A stretch of DNA of 64,000 bases from Thalassotalea atypica. GTDB lineage: Bacteria > Pseudomonadota > Gammaproteobacteria > Enterobacterales > Alteromonadaceae. The DNA lies in contig NZ_AP027364.1 of assembly GCF_030295975.1 (NCBI RefSeq), forward strand, positions 1,922,001 through 1,986,000, written 5' to 3'. Both the position numbers and the translations under genes were made by a program. The notes under the pieces were generated by a model. The model was not told the DNA's origin. It did not search any database and saw nothing but the letters and a program-made list of their open reading frames with translations. Positions 1 through 12,315 of this stretch are shown here, one piece after another; positions within the stretch are counted from its first letter, which is position 1; the number at the start of each line of letters is the position of its first letter.

Positions 1-880
<880 letters not shown>

Positions 881-911
881 TTATAGCATAGCCCTAAGAT
901 GTTTTAATAGG

Positions 912-1394
912 TTATAAATTACTTTTTAGCATAGAAAGTGGCATTTTCTGCCCACTTAAATAATCTTCAATACAATCAAGTACCATAGCGCTTCTTAGTT
1001 GGTCATTTTTCTCGATGATTTCATCGTAGCTAAACCAGTGGTTTGCTAGTATTTCATCGTCTTCCGGCGTGCCTGCTTGTTGCTCTTCAAGTTCAAAAAC
1101 AAAACAAAAACGCAGGAAGTAAAGTGACAAATCAGAGCGGTGAAAATAGTAAACACCCGATAAATAGTCCGGCTCAAGGCGTAAACCGGTTTCTTCTTTT
1201 AACTCTCGCTTAATCGCACAAACAAGGCTTTCGTTTGCTTCAATGTGTCCAGCGGGTTGATTAAAGACACGTTTGCCATGTTCAATCTCTTCAACAACAA
1301 GAAATTTCCCTTGGCAATGTACTATGGCTGCAACAGTGGTATTGGGCTTAAACTGCTTAGCACCGTGTGCTGATTCCGTTTGTTCTATTTGCAT
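912..1394 (-). CDS. nudJ: NUDIX hydrolase, NudJ-like phosphatase
   Basis: A 160-residue NUDIX protein. The NUDIX box is complete at residues 49-71: G49, E55, R63-E64, E67-E68 and G70 fit GX5EX7REUXEEXGU. E. coli NudJ hydrolyses nucleoside tri- and diphosphates and the thiamine precursor HMP-PP. The substrate here is assigned by similarity and by position between rluE and mnmA, the same order as in E. coli. The start lies 2 bp after the rluE stop, so the two are probably translationally coupled, and mnmA follows 124 bp further on. Substrate specificity cannot be read from the box alone. Confidence 0.88.
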   Translation of the reverse strand: MQIEQTESAHGAKQFKPNTTVAAIVHCQGKFLVVEEIEHGKRVFNQPAGHIEANESLVCAIKRELKEETGLRLEPDYLSGVYYFHRSDLSLYFLRFCFVFELEEQQAGTPEDDEILANHWFSYDEIIEKNDQLRSAMVLDCIEDYLSGQKMPLSMLKSNL

Positions 1395-1396
1395 CG

Positions 1397-2026
1397 TTAT
1401 ACTTCTTTAAAATGGCCAGAGGCTAGATCTGATAAAGTCCAATCACCTATTGCAGCTCTTATTAGTCTCAAGGTTGGAAAGCCTATATGTGCAGTCATGC
1501 GCCTTACTTGACGGTTTTTGCCTTCAGTTATAATGATTTCTAACCATGTTGTTGGAATACTGGCTCGTTCGCGAATAGGGGGATTACGTGGCCATACGTT
1601 GGGCTCATCCATTCGCTTGATTTTAGCTGGTAATGTCATGCCATCCTTTAGTTCAACGCCTTGTCGAAGCTTTTCTAGCGCTTGTTCCGTTGGTTCACCT
1701 TCCACTTGCACCCAATAAGTTTTGGGGGATTTAAATTTTGGACTGGCGATTTTATGTTGTAATTTGCCATCGTTTGTCAGTAACAGCAGTCCTTCGCTAT
1801 CTTTGTCTAATCGGCCTGCAGCATAAACATCTTTGACGGTGATAAAGTCGGCTAGAGTTTTACGTTGTTGATCATCAGTAAACTGACATAAAACATCAAA
1901 AGGCTTATTAAATAACACCACTTTTCTGTTTTGAGGGGTCACTGGAGGTTTTTTATTTTCTGGTCGTACCTTTCGGGCGTTTTTCGAGCCAACCCTAGTG
2001 TTTGGTCTGTTTCTGTATGACGTCAA
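1397..2026 (-). CDS. rluE: 23S rRNA pseudouridine synthase RluE
   Basis: A 209-residue RsuA/RluB/E/F-type pseudouridine synthase. The catalytic loop [17 protein letters not shown] places the nucleophilic Asp at residue 74. The first 30 residues are basic and probably disordered. The C-terminal segment [10 protein letters not shown] is typical of the family. RluE modifies U2457 of 23S rRNA in E. coli. There is no clear S4 domain ahead of the catalytic domain, which fits RluE rather than RluB or RsuA. It is the first gene of rluE-nudJ-mnmA and is divergent from icd over 165 bp, so the two share a promoter region. Confidence 0.92.
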   Translation of the reverse strand: MTSYRNRPNTRVGSKNARKVRPENKKPPVTPQNRKVVLFNKPFDVLCQFTDDQQRKTLADFITVKDVYAAGRLDKDSEGLLLLTNDGKLQHKIASPKFKSPKTYWVQVEGEPTEQALEKLRQGVELKDGMTLPAKIKRMDEPNVWPRNPPIRERASIPTTWLEIIITEGKNRQVRRMTAHIGFPTLRLIRAAIGDWTLSDLASGHFKEV

Positions 2027-2161
2027 GATAAAATTCCACGTTTTTATTTGATTGGTTTGTATTCAACTATTTTAATGTACTTTGAATTCCAGTAATATGC
2101 GCCGGCTAAAATAATTATTTAACAGGCTAAGTGAGCGACATAAATACTCACTTTTTTCTGA

Positions 2162-4420
<2,259 letters not shown>

Positions 4421-4468
4421 GCTTAGTGAACTAGCCAAAATGCGCTAACTTCATTGTGATTTAGTAAG

Positions 4469-4494
4469 AGCCCGAGCATCGCTTGGGCTTTTTT
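4469..4494 (+). terminator. Rho-independent terminator of icd
   Basis: A 9-bp stem AGCCCGAGC / GCTTGGGCT (one G-T pair) with an ATC loop is followed by six T's. It lies 49 bp after the icd stop codon and is oriented for icd. Confidence 0.9.
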
Positions 4495-4969
4495 GTCGCT
4501 AGAAAGCAATTATGGTTGACTGTATTTTTCATTACTCGCTAATTTCCTATCAATTAATCATATATTTCCTGATGAAGTAGTCACTTTTGTTAGATTTCAT
4601 AAGATCTTGATATCAATTGTCGAGCTACCTTCACTATAGACTCGAAAGTCGTGGCTAAAGGTCTTGAACAACTGAACTATTAAAATCAAAAGGGGTTATT
4701 TAAACTTAAGGTCACTTTATTCACCACTATAAAAAGCCATATGGCTTTATCAAATAAAGTGTTTGAGCGTAGCATAAATTATATATCTTAATTGTGCACT
4801 GGCGTTAGAGCACTAGTGCCTTCTGAACTGGTCAATCATTATTGATCTGAGTGCTGCTTTGATCAGGCGATTCTTGAATGCAAAGCAGTTTGTATCTTCA
4901 ATCGATGATTTAAATGTGCGAAAATCTCGCTTACTGTGTTAAAAAAATAATGTTCGGGTTGAGGTAATC
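4495..4969. other. Intergenic region with nested palindromes
   Basis: No gene with coding character was found here. The region holds a perfect 16-bp palindrome AAAGCCATATGGCTTT (4733-4748). It is nested inside a 9-bp inverted repeat, CACTTTATT (4713-4721) and AATAAAGTG (4753-4761). A separate 10-bp palindrome GCACTAGTGC lies at 4810-4819. There is no T-tract after the nested element, so it is not an ordinary terminator. It could be an operator, a structured leader or a small RNA. Nothing else is recognisable. Confidence 0.5.
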
Positions 4970-5323
4970 GTGCGGAAATCAGATAAAAAGAAAGATAACG
5001 AGATTAGACTGGCATTAACAGATGTTTGTAATAATGCGCTTGAAAATATTTCCGGTTTTCAGTGGTTAACTCATGTAGTCAATTACGATAATTTTCCGAG
5101 CAGCCTTAAAGTAATCTGTGTATTTGATAGCCAAGCAAGTCTTGCTCGTTGTATTTCACAAGATAAAACAAACTATATTTGCAACTTAGTGTCTTCGAAG
5201 TTGAGTGAGATAGGGATAAATGTAAAACACTTGAACAAGCAGATTACATTTGATAGCGAAGAGCAGTGTCAAAAACAAGACGGTGGCCGTTGGAACCATA
5301 GACTTAACTCGCTGCCCAGTTAA
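4970..5323 (+). CDS. Conserved small protein of unknown function
   Basis: 117 residues beginning at a GTG preceded by GAGG at 4961-4964. The only nearby upstream ATG (4949) hits a stop after five codons, so GTG is the likely start. The N-terminus is highly charged (RKSDKKKDNEIR). A mixed alpha/beta-looking core follows (ENISGFQWLTHVVNY, SLKVICVFDS), then a Gln/Asn-rich polar tail. I recall similar gammaproteobacterial proteins labelled Fis-family regulator, but I see no Fis-type helix-turn-helix and do not adopt that name. No membrane segment or signal peptide. Function unknown. Confidence 0.7.
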   Translation: MRKSDKKKDNEIRLALTDVCNNALENISGFQWLTHVVNYDNFPSSLKVICVFDSQASLARCISQDKTNYICNLVSSKLSEIGINVKHLNKQITFDSEEQCQKQDGGRWNHRLNSLPS

Positions 5324-5368
5324 GTTATTCAGTTATTTTCGAGTCATTGATTATATTAAGGGAATTAT

Positions 5369-5629
5369 ATGTCAGATGTTCAGTTTGCGCTTAGATGGGC
5401 TGTCATTGGTTTAGTGTTGGCGCTTAGCGCATTCATTTTCAATTTCACCATGTACCCAGCTTCATTACCGGCCTACGAGTTAATTGCAGGGCCCGCTATG
5501 CTCGCCTTAATGCCATTTAGTGAAGAAACACCTTTTTGGCCAAAATTGGCAATATTTTTGATTGGTCAATATCTGTTTTATGTGCTTGTTATTTTCGTTT
5601 TCAGAAAACTAGTTAATCTTCTGAAATAG
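5369..5629 (+). CDS. Small inner-membrane protein, unknown
   Basis: 86 residues with two or three hydrophobic segments: residues about 8-27 (WAVIGLVLALSAFIFNF), a weaker one near 38-50 (ELIAGPAMLALMPF) and 60-80 (LAIFLIGQYLFYVLVIFVF). A Lys/Arg-containing C-terminus (FRKLVNLLK) suggests a cytoplasmic tail. GGGAATT upstream can serve as the ribosome binding site. It starts 45 bp after the preceding small gene, so they may be co-transcribed. I do not recognise a family. Confidence 0.6.
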   Translation: MSDVQFALRWAVIGLVLALSAFIFNFTMYPASLPAYELIAGPAMLALMPFSEETPFWPKLAIFLIGQYLFYVLVIFVFRKLVNLLK

Positions 5630-5830
5630 TATTACTTTCTCAATACTTAATTTGATTGTGTTTAAGGACGCGGCTTCAAGGTCGCTAATTTTCTCGTCTG
5701 TTGTCGGCCATAAGATACGACTTAGTTTACCTCAAACTACAAGGCTTTCTCTACTATACTAAAAAGTTACTTATAACTATGGAATTTGGCGATTTATCGT
5801 CGATAAGTGGTTCATTTTATGCGACGAGTT

Positions 5831-5870
5831 GTAATGCACTTGTTGAATTGTAAAGCACTGTAAAGTGACT
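5831..5870 (+). promoter_or_regulatory. Triple GTAAAGCACT-type repeats upstream of the RND operon
   Basis: Three related direct repeats occur: GTAATGCACT (5831-5840), GTAAAGCACT (5850-5859) and GTAAAGTGACT (5860-5870). The last two form the dyad CACT-GTAA-AGTG (5856-5867). A TATAAT-like -10 hexamer lies at 5891-5896, about 45 bp before the first efflux gene. This looks like an operator just upstream of a promoter. The regulator is unknown and no local repressor gene is adjacent. The rest of the 311-bp gap (5630-5941) shows no gene. Confidence 0.4.
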
Positions 5871-5941
5871 TTTTTTAGACAAAGGGGGGCTATAATATTA
5901 ACCCTGAAAATTCCTTAAAATTAAATAGAAGTAACTTTGAT

Positions 5942-7426
5942 ATGACATTTAGTCACACAAATAAAATGACAAAGACTTACCTAAGTGTTTTGTTATTTAG
6001 TGTATTGTCAGGCTGTGCATCAAATTCTGCCATATCAACTCATGTGAAAGCGTTTGAAGCGCCAAAATCATGGGCGGCAGAGAGTGTCTTAATTAACGTT
6101 GATAACCAAGTCATGAACGATTGGCTTGGTATTGCAAAAGATAAACATTTACAGCAAGTCATTGACTTGGCTCTGGCTAACAATTTTAACCTAAAAGCGG
6201 CAGCCTATGAGGTAGAACTTGCGACTGAGCGCTTAGCCGTTTCTAAATCAACTGATTTTCCAGAGCTTTCTATGGCGTTGACCCAGCAACGATCGAAAAC
6301 CGTTAATGGAGACAGTGAGAATTATAATAACAATGCCGAGTTATCGCTCAACCTTTCTTATGAGTTGGATCTATGGGGCAAGCTGTCGGATGAGCAGCAG
6401 CAGGCTGAATTGTCGTTAGCCGCGGTTAAATCAAGTTATGAAAATCAACGAATAAACTTGATCACTGATGTGGTAAAGGCTTGGTTTAATTTACTCGAGT
6501 CAGAAACATTGTTATCGCTCTACCAAGAGCGGGCACAAAACTTAAAAAACAACCTTGAGATCATCAATGGTTCGTATCGCTTAGGGTTAAGCTCGGCACT
6601 TGATGTCTATTTGACTCAAAATGAAGTCAACTCTGAGTTGGCGCGTGTTGTCGAACAACAACAACGTGTGGTTGAAAATAAGCGTAGCTTACAAACCATT
6701 GTTGGTCGATACCCTTCAGGTAGTGAGCCTAGCCTACAGCATTCAAAAACGTGGCCGACAATAAAAGACGATATGTATGCAAACTTGCCTACGACTTTAA
6801 TGACTCAACGCGCCGATATAAGGGCGAGTTGGTTTGAATTGATGGCAGCAGATGCAGGACTTGCAGTTGCTCATAAACAACGTTTTCCTCAATTTACGTT
6901 GTCGGCATCAACAGGGGATTCATCTGACAAGTTGTCGAATTTGCTTAGTGGCGACGCATTAGCGTGGTCGTTGCTAGCTAATATAACTACGCCACTATTT
7001 AATGCCGGTAAATTAAAGTCACTTGAGCAGCAAGCAAGACTGCAGGTAAAGCAGAAAGAACAACGCTATTTAGAGCTTGTTTTTAGTGCGTTTGAAGATG
7101 TCGAAAATAAGCTGAGCAATCATAGTTCGTTAAATAAGCGCCTGACGTATTTCAAGCAAGCAGAGAAAAATGCCGTCGCAGCGCAGTCGTTGTCGTTTAA
7201 TCAATATCAAAAGGGGCTGGTCAGCTATACCACGGTATTAGAGTCTCAGCGTCGAGCATTTGATACGCAGACATCGGTTATTCAATTACAAAATCAAGTG
7301 ATTCAAAACCGCGTACTGATTTATGCGGCACTTGGTGGTGAAAAGCTAGAACAAACATTGAAAACTCCCCAAGCAAATAGTGGGTTAGCACAAGTCAAAA
7401 AATTTCATGACGTGGATTTTGAATAA
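5942..7426 (+). CDS. RND efflux outer-membrane lipoprotein (TolC/NodT-like)
   Basis: A 494-residue outer-membrane factor that forms the exit duct of a tripartite RND pump. A signal peptide ends in the lipobox L22-S23-G24-C25, so the mature protein should be lipid-anchored. Two tandem OEP-type helical repeats follow. Typical segments are LNLSYELDLWGKL, IDVYLTQNEV-like SALDVYLTQNE, and the later FNAGKLKSLEQQAR with GLVSYTTVLESQR. The stop codon overlaps the start of the adaptor gene by one base (TAATG). Gene order here is outer-membrane factor first, then adaptor and permease. Substrate unknown. Confidence 0.92.
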   Translation: MTFSHTNKMTKTYLSVLLFSVLSGCASNSAISTHVKAFEAPKSWAAESVLINVDNQVMNDWLGIAKDKHLQQVIDLALANNFNLKAAAYEVELATERLAVSKSTDFPELSMALTQQRSKTVNGDSENYNNNAELSLNLSYELDLWGKLSDEQQQAELSLAAVKSSYENQRINLITDVVKAWFNLLESETLLSLYQERAQNLKNNLEIINGSYRLGLSSALDVYLTQNEVNSELARVVEQQQRVVENKRSLQTIVGRYPSGSEPSLQHSKTWPTIKDDMYANLPTTLMTQRADIRASWFELMAADAGLAVAHKQRFPQFTLSASTGDSSDKLSNLLSGDALAWSLLANITTPLFNAGKLKSLEQQARLQVKQKEQRYLELVFSAFEDVENKLSNHSSLNKRLTYFKQAEKNAVAAQSLSFNQYQKGLVSYTTVLESQRRAFDTQTSVIQLQNQVIQNRVLIYAALGGEKLEQTLKTPQANSGLAQVKKFHDVDFE

Positions 7427-8703
7427 TGATTAAATATAAAAAACTATTACCCATATTCATCCTTGTTGGTTTTTTAACGCTAGCGTATGTCGTTAAAAAT
7501 AACCCGCCAAGTTCAACAAAGTTTAAACCAAGCTCTGCGCCACAATTGAGTGTCGAAGTGCAAACGTTAAAAAGTCAAAACTTACCTTTGAAAATAGCCA
7601 GTTATGGTACGGTAAAGCCAAGAACACAAAGTAATGTATTTCCTCAAGTTTCTGGTCAAATAACTAATATCAGTGTCAACTTTCGAGAGGGTGGATTCTT
7701 TGAAAAAGGCGAAGTGTTGATTCAACTGGATGATCGTGATTATCAAGCGGAAATTGAAATAGCCAAAGCAAATTTATTTAATGCTAAACAAGCTTTAAGC
7801 GAAGAAGAAGCGAGAGTAGAGCAAGCACAACAGGACTGGATCCGTTTAGGCAATAAAAAAAGTGCGCCTGATTTAGTATTACGAAAACCTCAACTGCTTG
7901 CTGCAAAAGCTAATGTCTTCTCCGCAGACGCAGGCTTAGTAAAGGCAAAACTCGCTTTAGAGCGAACCCAAATTATTGCACCTTTTACTGGGCGCATTCT
8001 TTCAAAAGAAGTTGATATTGGTCAAGTGGTGTCTTCTGGTACAAAGTTGGCAGAAATATACGCCGTTGACTACGTAGAAATAAGGCTGCCCATTAAAAAC
8101 AAAGATCTGGCTTTCCTGAATTTGCCAGAAAGTTCTCGCTATAACCAAGCACAAGGCACAGTGTTACCAAAGGTGGCAATTTATTCCGACTTAATTGACC
8201 GCCAAACATGGTTAGGAACTATTGTACGTACGGAAGGAGCCTTTGATGCAAACTCTCAACAATTGTTTGTTGTTGCGCAAATAGACGACCCTTATGGTCG
8301 AAACAATGTCAATGCCTTACCGATTAAAATAGGCCAATATGTTACCGCTGAAATTACGGGGAAAATTGTCGATGACGCTTTAATAATTCCAAATAAAGCG
8401 ATTTATCAAGGTAGCTATGTTTACTTAGTAGAGAATGGGCGATTGCTTCGCAAAGACATCGATATTGCATGGCAAAGCGATGAATTTGCCTTGATCAGCA
8501 ACGGATTGAAAGCTTCGGATAAACTGGTTTTGACCGCGCTAGGTCAAGTGAACTCTGGTACGCCTGTCAGTATTAGTAAGCTAGATGGAGAATTGGTTGT
8601 TGTGCAAACGAAAAAGGAAAACGAGCAGCGTCAGAGATCAGGCAGTGATAAAAAGCGTATGTCATCTAGCGCTAATAATAAATCAACGAACGGAGCAGAA
8701 TAA
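7426..8703 (+). CDS. RND efflux periplasmic adaptor (membrane fusion protein)
   Basis: A 425-residue HlyD/AcrA-type adaptor that links the inner-membrane permease to the outer-membrane duct. One N-terminal membrane anchor lies at residues about 8-24. A split lipoyl/barrel-sandwich domain follows (GTVKPRTQSNVFPQVSGQI before, and IIAPFTGRILSKEVDIGQVV after, a coiled-coil hairpin). Then come a beta-barrel and the membrane-proximal domain (ALIIPNKAIYQGSYVYLVE). The last 35 residues are highly charged and low in complexity (Lys, Glu, Ser, Asn), which is unusual for the family. One-base overlap with both neighbours indicates tight coupling. Confidence 0.92.
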   Translation: MIKYKKLLPIFILVGFLTLAYVVKNNPPSSTKFKPSSAPQLSVEVQTLKSQNLPLKIASYGTVKPRTQSNVFPQVSGQITNISVNFREGGFFEKGEVLIQLDDRDYQAEIEIAKANLFNAKQALSEEEARVEQAQQDWIRLGNKKSAPDLVLRKPQLLAAKANVFSADAGLVKAKLALERTQIIAPFTGRILSKEVDIGQVVSSGTKLAEIYAVDYVEIRLPIKNKDLAFLNLPESSRYNQAQGTVLPKVAIYSDLIDRQTWLGTIVRTEGAFDANSQQLFVVAQIDDPYGRNNVNALPIKIGQYVTAEITGKIVDDALIIPNKAIYQGSYVYLVENGRLLRKDIDIAWQSDEFALISNGLKASDKLVLTALGQVNSGTPVSISKLDGELVVVQTKKENEQRQRSGSDKKRMSSSANNKSTNGAE

Positions 8704-11700
8704 TGATAGCTTGGTTTGCTCGAAATCACGTTGCCGCCAATTTGTTGATGATCACCATTTTACTTATTGGCCTAATGTCACTCAATACACGTATTCCGTT
8801 AGAAGTATTTCCTTCATTTGAGTCAGATGTCATCAATGTTGCAATTTCGATGCGTGGCGGGACGCCAGAAGACGTTGAACAAGGTGTCACGATAAAAGTA
8901 GAAGAAGCGGTACAAGATCTTGAAGGCGTTAAAAAGATCACCAGTACATCGGTTGAAGGGACATCAGTTGTCTCGATAGAAGCGGATTCCGGTTTCGATG
9001 CTCGAGATTTATTGGCGGACATTAAGTCGAGAGTAGATGCGATAAATACCTTGCCGACTGATGCGGAGAAACCGAACATTGCAATCGCCGAACGAAAACG
9101 CGATGTCATAACCGTGTCTATTGCTTCTATTTATTCTGAAAAAGAAATCCGAGAATTTGCCGAGCAAGTGCGCGATGATTTGCTCAAGTTACCGCAAGTA
9201 ACGCAATTGGAACTGGACGCGGTGAGAAATTATGAAATTGGTATTCATATCTCGCAAGACAAACTTCGTGAATACAATTTAACCCTTGCTGATATCAGCA
9301 GTGCTGTAGGTAATAGCTCTTTGGATATGTCTGCAGGTAATGTTCGCACAGAAGGCGGTGATGTGTTAGTGCGCAGTAAAGGGCAAGCTTATCGAAAGGA
9401 TGAATTTGAAAAAATCGTTATCAAAACCTATCCAGATGGCACAATAGTGCAGGTCAAAGACATCGCCGAGGTAAATGATGGCTTTGAAGAGACACCGTTA
9501 AGGGCAAGGTTCAATGGCCAACAAGGGGCTATGATAGAAATTTACCGTATTGGCCAACAAAATGCGATAGAAGTGGCTGATGCAGTAAAAGCTTATATCC
9601 AAGAAAGGCAAAATGATTTACCTGAAGGCTTTGAATTAAGTTATTGGGATGATGACTCTGAAATAGTTAAAAGCCGTTTGGAAACCTTGATTTCAAACGC
9701 AATGCAAGGTGGTTTTTTGGTCTTATTGTTATTGACGTTATTTTTAAGACCTAGCATTGCATTTTGGGTGTTTATTGGTATTCCTATTAGCTTTATGGGC
9801 GCTTTTGTTGTTATGCCGTTTTTTGATATTTCGCTTAATATCATGAGTTTATTTGGTTTTATATTGGTGTTGGGGATCGTTGTTGATGACGCCATTGTCA
9901 CAGGTGAGAACATATATCGGCACACGCAATTTGCCAATTCTGGCCTAGAAGCCGCAGTAAAAGGGACACAAGAAGTCGCAACACCAGTAACATTTGGTAT
10001 CTTAACCACTATTGCAGCTTTTTTACCTTTGGCGTTCATTGAAGGTATGCGAGGGGCCTTGTTTGCTCAAATCCCAGTCGTTGTTATACCAGTCTTATTG
10101 TTCTCGTTAATTGAATCAAAATTTGTGCTGCCTTCGCATTTAAAGCGTCTTAAGTTACGCCATGAGAAGACACAATCGTCAAAATTGTCGCAGTGGCAAG
10201 AACGCTTTGCTGATGGTTTTGAAAATTCAATCATCAAATATTACCGTCCATTGCTGGAAAGGGCAGTCAACAATCGCTTGTCAACATTAACTCTCTTCAT
10301 AGGTACCTTTGTTTTAATTTTAGCTTTCATAACCAGTGGTTGGACAAAATTTACCTTCTTTCCTCGTATTCCTAGCGAAACGGCTAGAGCGACATTAACT
10401 ATGCCGGTAGGTACTAGTTTCGATGTAATTGACGGTTACGTTGAGAAAATGTCTAATGCTGCAGCGTTGCTTAAAGAAAAGTACACGAACGAAGCTGGCG
10501 ATAGTGTCATTGTCAATATTCTTGCAATTACTGGTGGTGGTCGATCAGATAACGAAGGTCGTGTCAGGTTTGAAATCATTCCTGCCGATAAAAATGACAC
10601 AGGAATCACCATCAGGCAATTAGTGAACGAATGGCGAGAGCTTATTGGTCCGTTACCAGGCGCCGAGGGTTTAACCTTTAGGGCAGAAATTGGACGCGGC
10701 GGTGACCCTATTGATGTGCAACTGGCTGCAAATGATTTGACCTTGCTTAAAACCGCAGCAGAAGAAGTTAAAACTTATATTGCGCAATACCCTACAGTAT
10801 TTGAAATTGCTGACAGTTTATCTAATGGTAAGGAAGAGCTACAAATTGAGCTTAATGAACAAGGGCATGCGATGGGGATGTCAAGCTCTTCCATCACAAG
10901 GCAGGTTCGAAATGCTTTTTTTGGCGCCGAAATCCAGCGTATTCAGCGCGGTCGAGACGATGTCAGGGTGATGCTACGATTTCCACTCAGTGAGCGAGTC
11001 TCTGTGTCGCATTTATCAGACATGCTGATCATTACCCCAACAGGTGGCCAAGTGCCTTTATCACATGTGGCGACATTAAAACCGGGTAAAAGCCCATCTA
11101 CTATTAAGCGTATCGATCGCTATCGTACGGTGAATATTACCGCAGATGTTGATAAAGAAAGCACCAACATGACTGTGCTGACGGCTGATTTGAAACCATT
11201 TATGGATGATCTTGTGTTGAAATACCCAAGTATCAGCTACACGCTAGAAGGGGAAGCGAAAGAGCAAGCTGAATCGTTTGGCAGTTTATATTGGGGCTTA
11301 ATCTTTGTCTTCTTCATTATTTATTGCTTGTTAGCGATCCCATTTGGCTCATACCTGCAGCCGCTCATCGTTATGTCAGTGATACCTTTTGGTGCTATTG
11401 GTGCGGTAGTTGGGCACTGGATCATGGGCATGGATTTAACGATCATGAGTATGCTTGGTTTGATGGCATTAATAGGGGTAGTGGTAAACGACAGCTTAGT
11501 ACTCGTAGATTTTATCAACAAACAACGCGCTAAAGGTGTTGAGTTGATGCAAGCCGTGGTCACTGCTGGTCAAGCTCGATTTAGACCGGTCATGTTGACT
11601 TCGATGACCACCTTTATCGGCTTGATGCCACTACTGTTTGAAAAGGCAACACAGGCCCAGTTTTTGATTCCTATGGCGGTATCTTTAAGTTTTGGTATTG

Positions 11701-11807
11701 TTTTTGCCACACTCATTACACTAGTACTAGTACCGGTAAACTACTTATTGGTGGAAGACGTAAAAAGTGTGTTCAAACAGCAGCCGACAGAACCACAAGC
11801 GGCTTAG
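8703..11807 (+). CDS. RND efflux permease (AcrB/ACR_tran family)
   Basis: A 1034-residue inner-membrane proton antiporter with the usual 12 membrane segments and two large periplasmic loops. The TM4 proton-relay Asp pair is present as D395-D396 in GIVVDDAIV. At the place of AcrB Lys940 in TM10, the sequence reads VVVNDSLVLVDF (N929-D930), so the Lys is replaced, as in a distinct subgroup of RND permeases. The start overlaps the adaptor stop. With its partners it should export a small hydrophobic or amphiphilic compound, which the sequence does not identify. Confidence 0.93.
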   Translation: MIAWFARNHVAANLLMITILLIGLMSLNTRIPLEVFPSFESDVINVAISMRGGTPEDVEQGVTIKVEEAVQDLEGVKKITSTSVEGTSVVSIEADSGFDARDLLADIKSRVDAINTLPTDAEKPNIAIAERKRDVITVSIASIYSEKEIREFAEQVRDDLLKLPQVTQLELDAVRNYEIGIHISQDKLREYNLTLADISSAVGNSSLDMSAGNVRTEGGDVLVRSKGQAYRKDEFEKIVIKTYPDGTIVQVKDIAEVNDGFEETPLRARFNGQQGAMIEIYRIGQQNAIEVADAVKAYIQERQNDLPEGFELSYWDDDSEIVKSRLETLISNAMQGGFLVLLLLTLFLRPSIAFWVFIGIPISFMGAFVVMPFFDISLNIMSLFGFILVLGIVVDDAIVTGENIYRHTQFANSGLEAAVKGTQEVATPVTFGILTTIAAFLPLAFIEGMRGALFAQIPVVVIPVLLFSLIESKFVLPSHLKRLKLRHEKTQSSKLSQWQERFADGFENSIIKYYRPLLERAVNNRLSTLTLFIGTFVLILAFITSGWTKFTFFPRIPSETARATLTMPVGTSFDVIDGYVEKMSNAAALLKEKYTNEAGDSVIVNILAITGGGRSDNEGRVRFEIIPADKNDTGITIRQLVNEWRELIGPLPGAEGLTFRAEIGRGGDPIDVQLAANDLTLLKTAAEEVKTYIAQYPTVFEIADSLSNGKEELQIELNEQGHAMGMSSSSITRQVRNAFFGAEIQRIQRGRDDVRVMLRFPLSERVSVSHLSDMLIITPTGGQVPLSHVATLKPGKSPSTIKRIDRYRTVNITADVDKESTNMTVLTADLKPFMDDLVLKYPSISYTLEGEAKEQAESFGSLYWGLIFVFFIIYCLLAIPFGSYLQPLIVMSVIPFGAIGAVVGHWIMGMDLTIMSMLGLMALIGVVVNDSLVLVDFINKQRAKGVELMQAVVTAGQARFRPVMLTSMTTFIGLMPLLFEKATQAQFLIPMAVSLSFGIVFATLITLVLVPVNYLLVEDVKSVFKQQPTEPQAA

Positions 11808-11919
11808 TCCAGCGAGATTCTTGCATGAGTGTTCAAAAACACTTTGTTCCTTGTGTAAGAATCGCTAAACTCTCAGGTAGTGATATTATTATTTATCCTT
11901 TACAACAAGGAGTTACCCA

Positions 11920-12270
11920 ATGCCTGAAGAAACTATTTTTTCAAAGATTATTCGCCAAGAAATTGATACACCATTGCTTTATCAAGACGATTTAGTCACT
12001 GCTTTTCGTGATATCGCGCCGCGTGTTGATACTCACATATTAATCATCCCAAATACGCTTATCCCTACGATTAATGAGGTGACAGAAGAAGATGAGCTTG
12101 CGCTAGGACGGATGATTACCGTCGCTAAAAAGTTAGCAGAGCAAGAGGGGATTGATGAAGACGGTTATCGGTTGATCATTAATTGTAATAAACATGGGGG
12201 GCAAGAAGTCTATCATATTCATATGCACCTCTTAGGTGGTCAACCGTTAGGCCCTATGCTTTCGATCTAA
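11920..12270 (+). CDS. hinT: HIT-family purine nucleoside phosphoramidase (HinT-like)
   Basis: 116 residues, the usual HinT length. The histidine triad H99-I-H101-M-H103-L-L is intact near the C-terminus; it hydrolyses AMP-lysine or AMP-N-type phosphoramidates. The N-terminus [13 protein letters not shown] is typical of the bacterial Hint branch. A good ribosome binding site (AAGGAG) precedes the ATG. It sits between the efflux operon and the TPP riboswitch with its own upstream gap of 112 bp, so it is probably a single-gene unit. Confidence 0.92.
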   Translation: MPEETIFSKIIRQEIDTPLLYQDDLVTAFRDIAPRVDTHILIIPNTLIPTINEVTEEDELALGRMITVAKKLAEQEGIDEDGYRLIINCNKHGGQEVYHIHMHLLGGQPLGPMLSI

Positions 12271-12315
12271 TTTCCTTTGTATTTTTAACGACTTTGCTGG
12301 TATTATGCTGCCGCG

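Noticed and set aside
9641-10039. Minus-strand frame of 132 codons in the RND permease
   Set aside because: Composition is Lys/Asn/Ile-rich antisense of membrane helices; the permease frame is certain.
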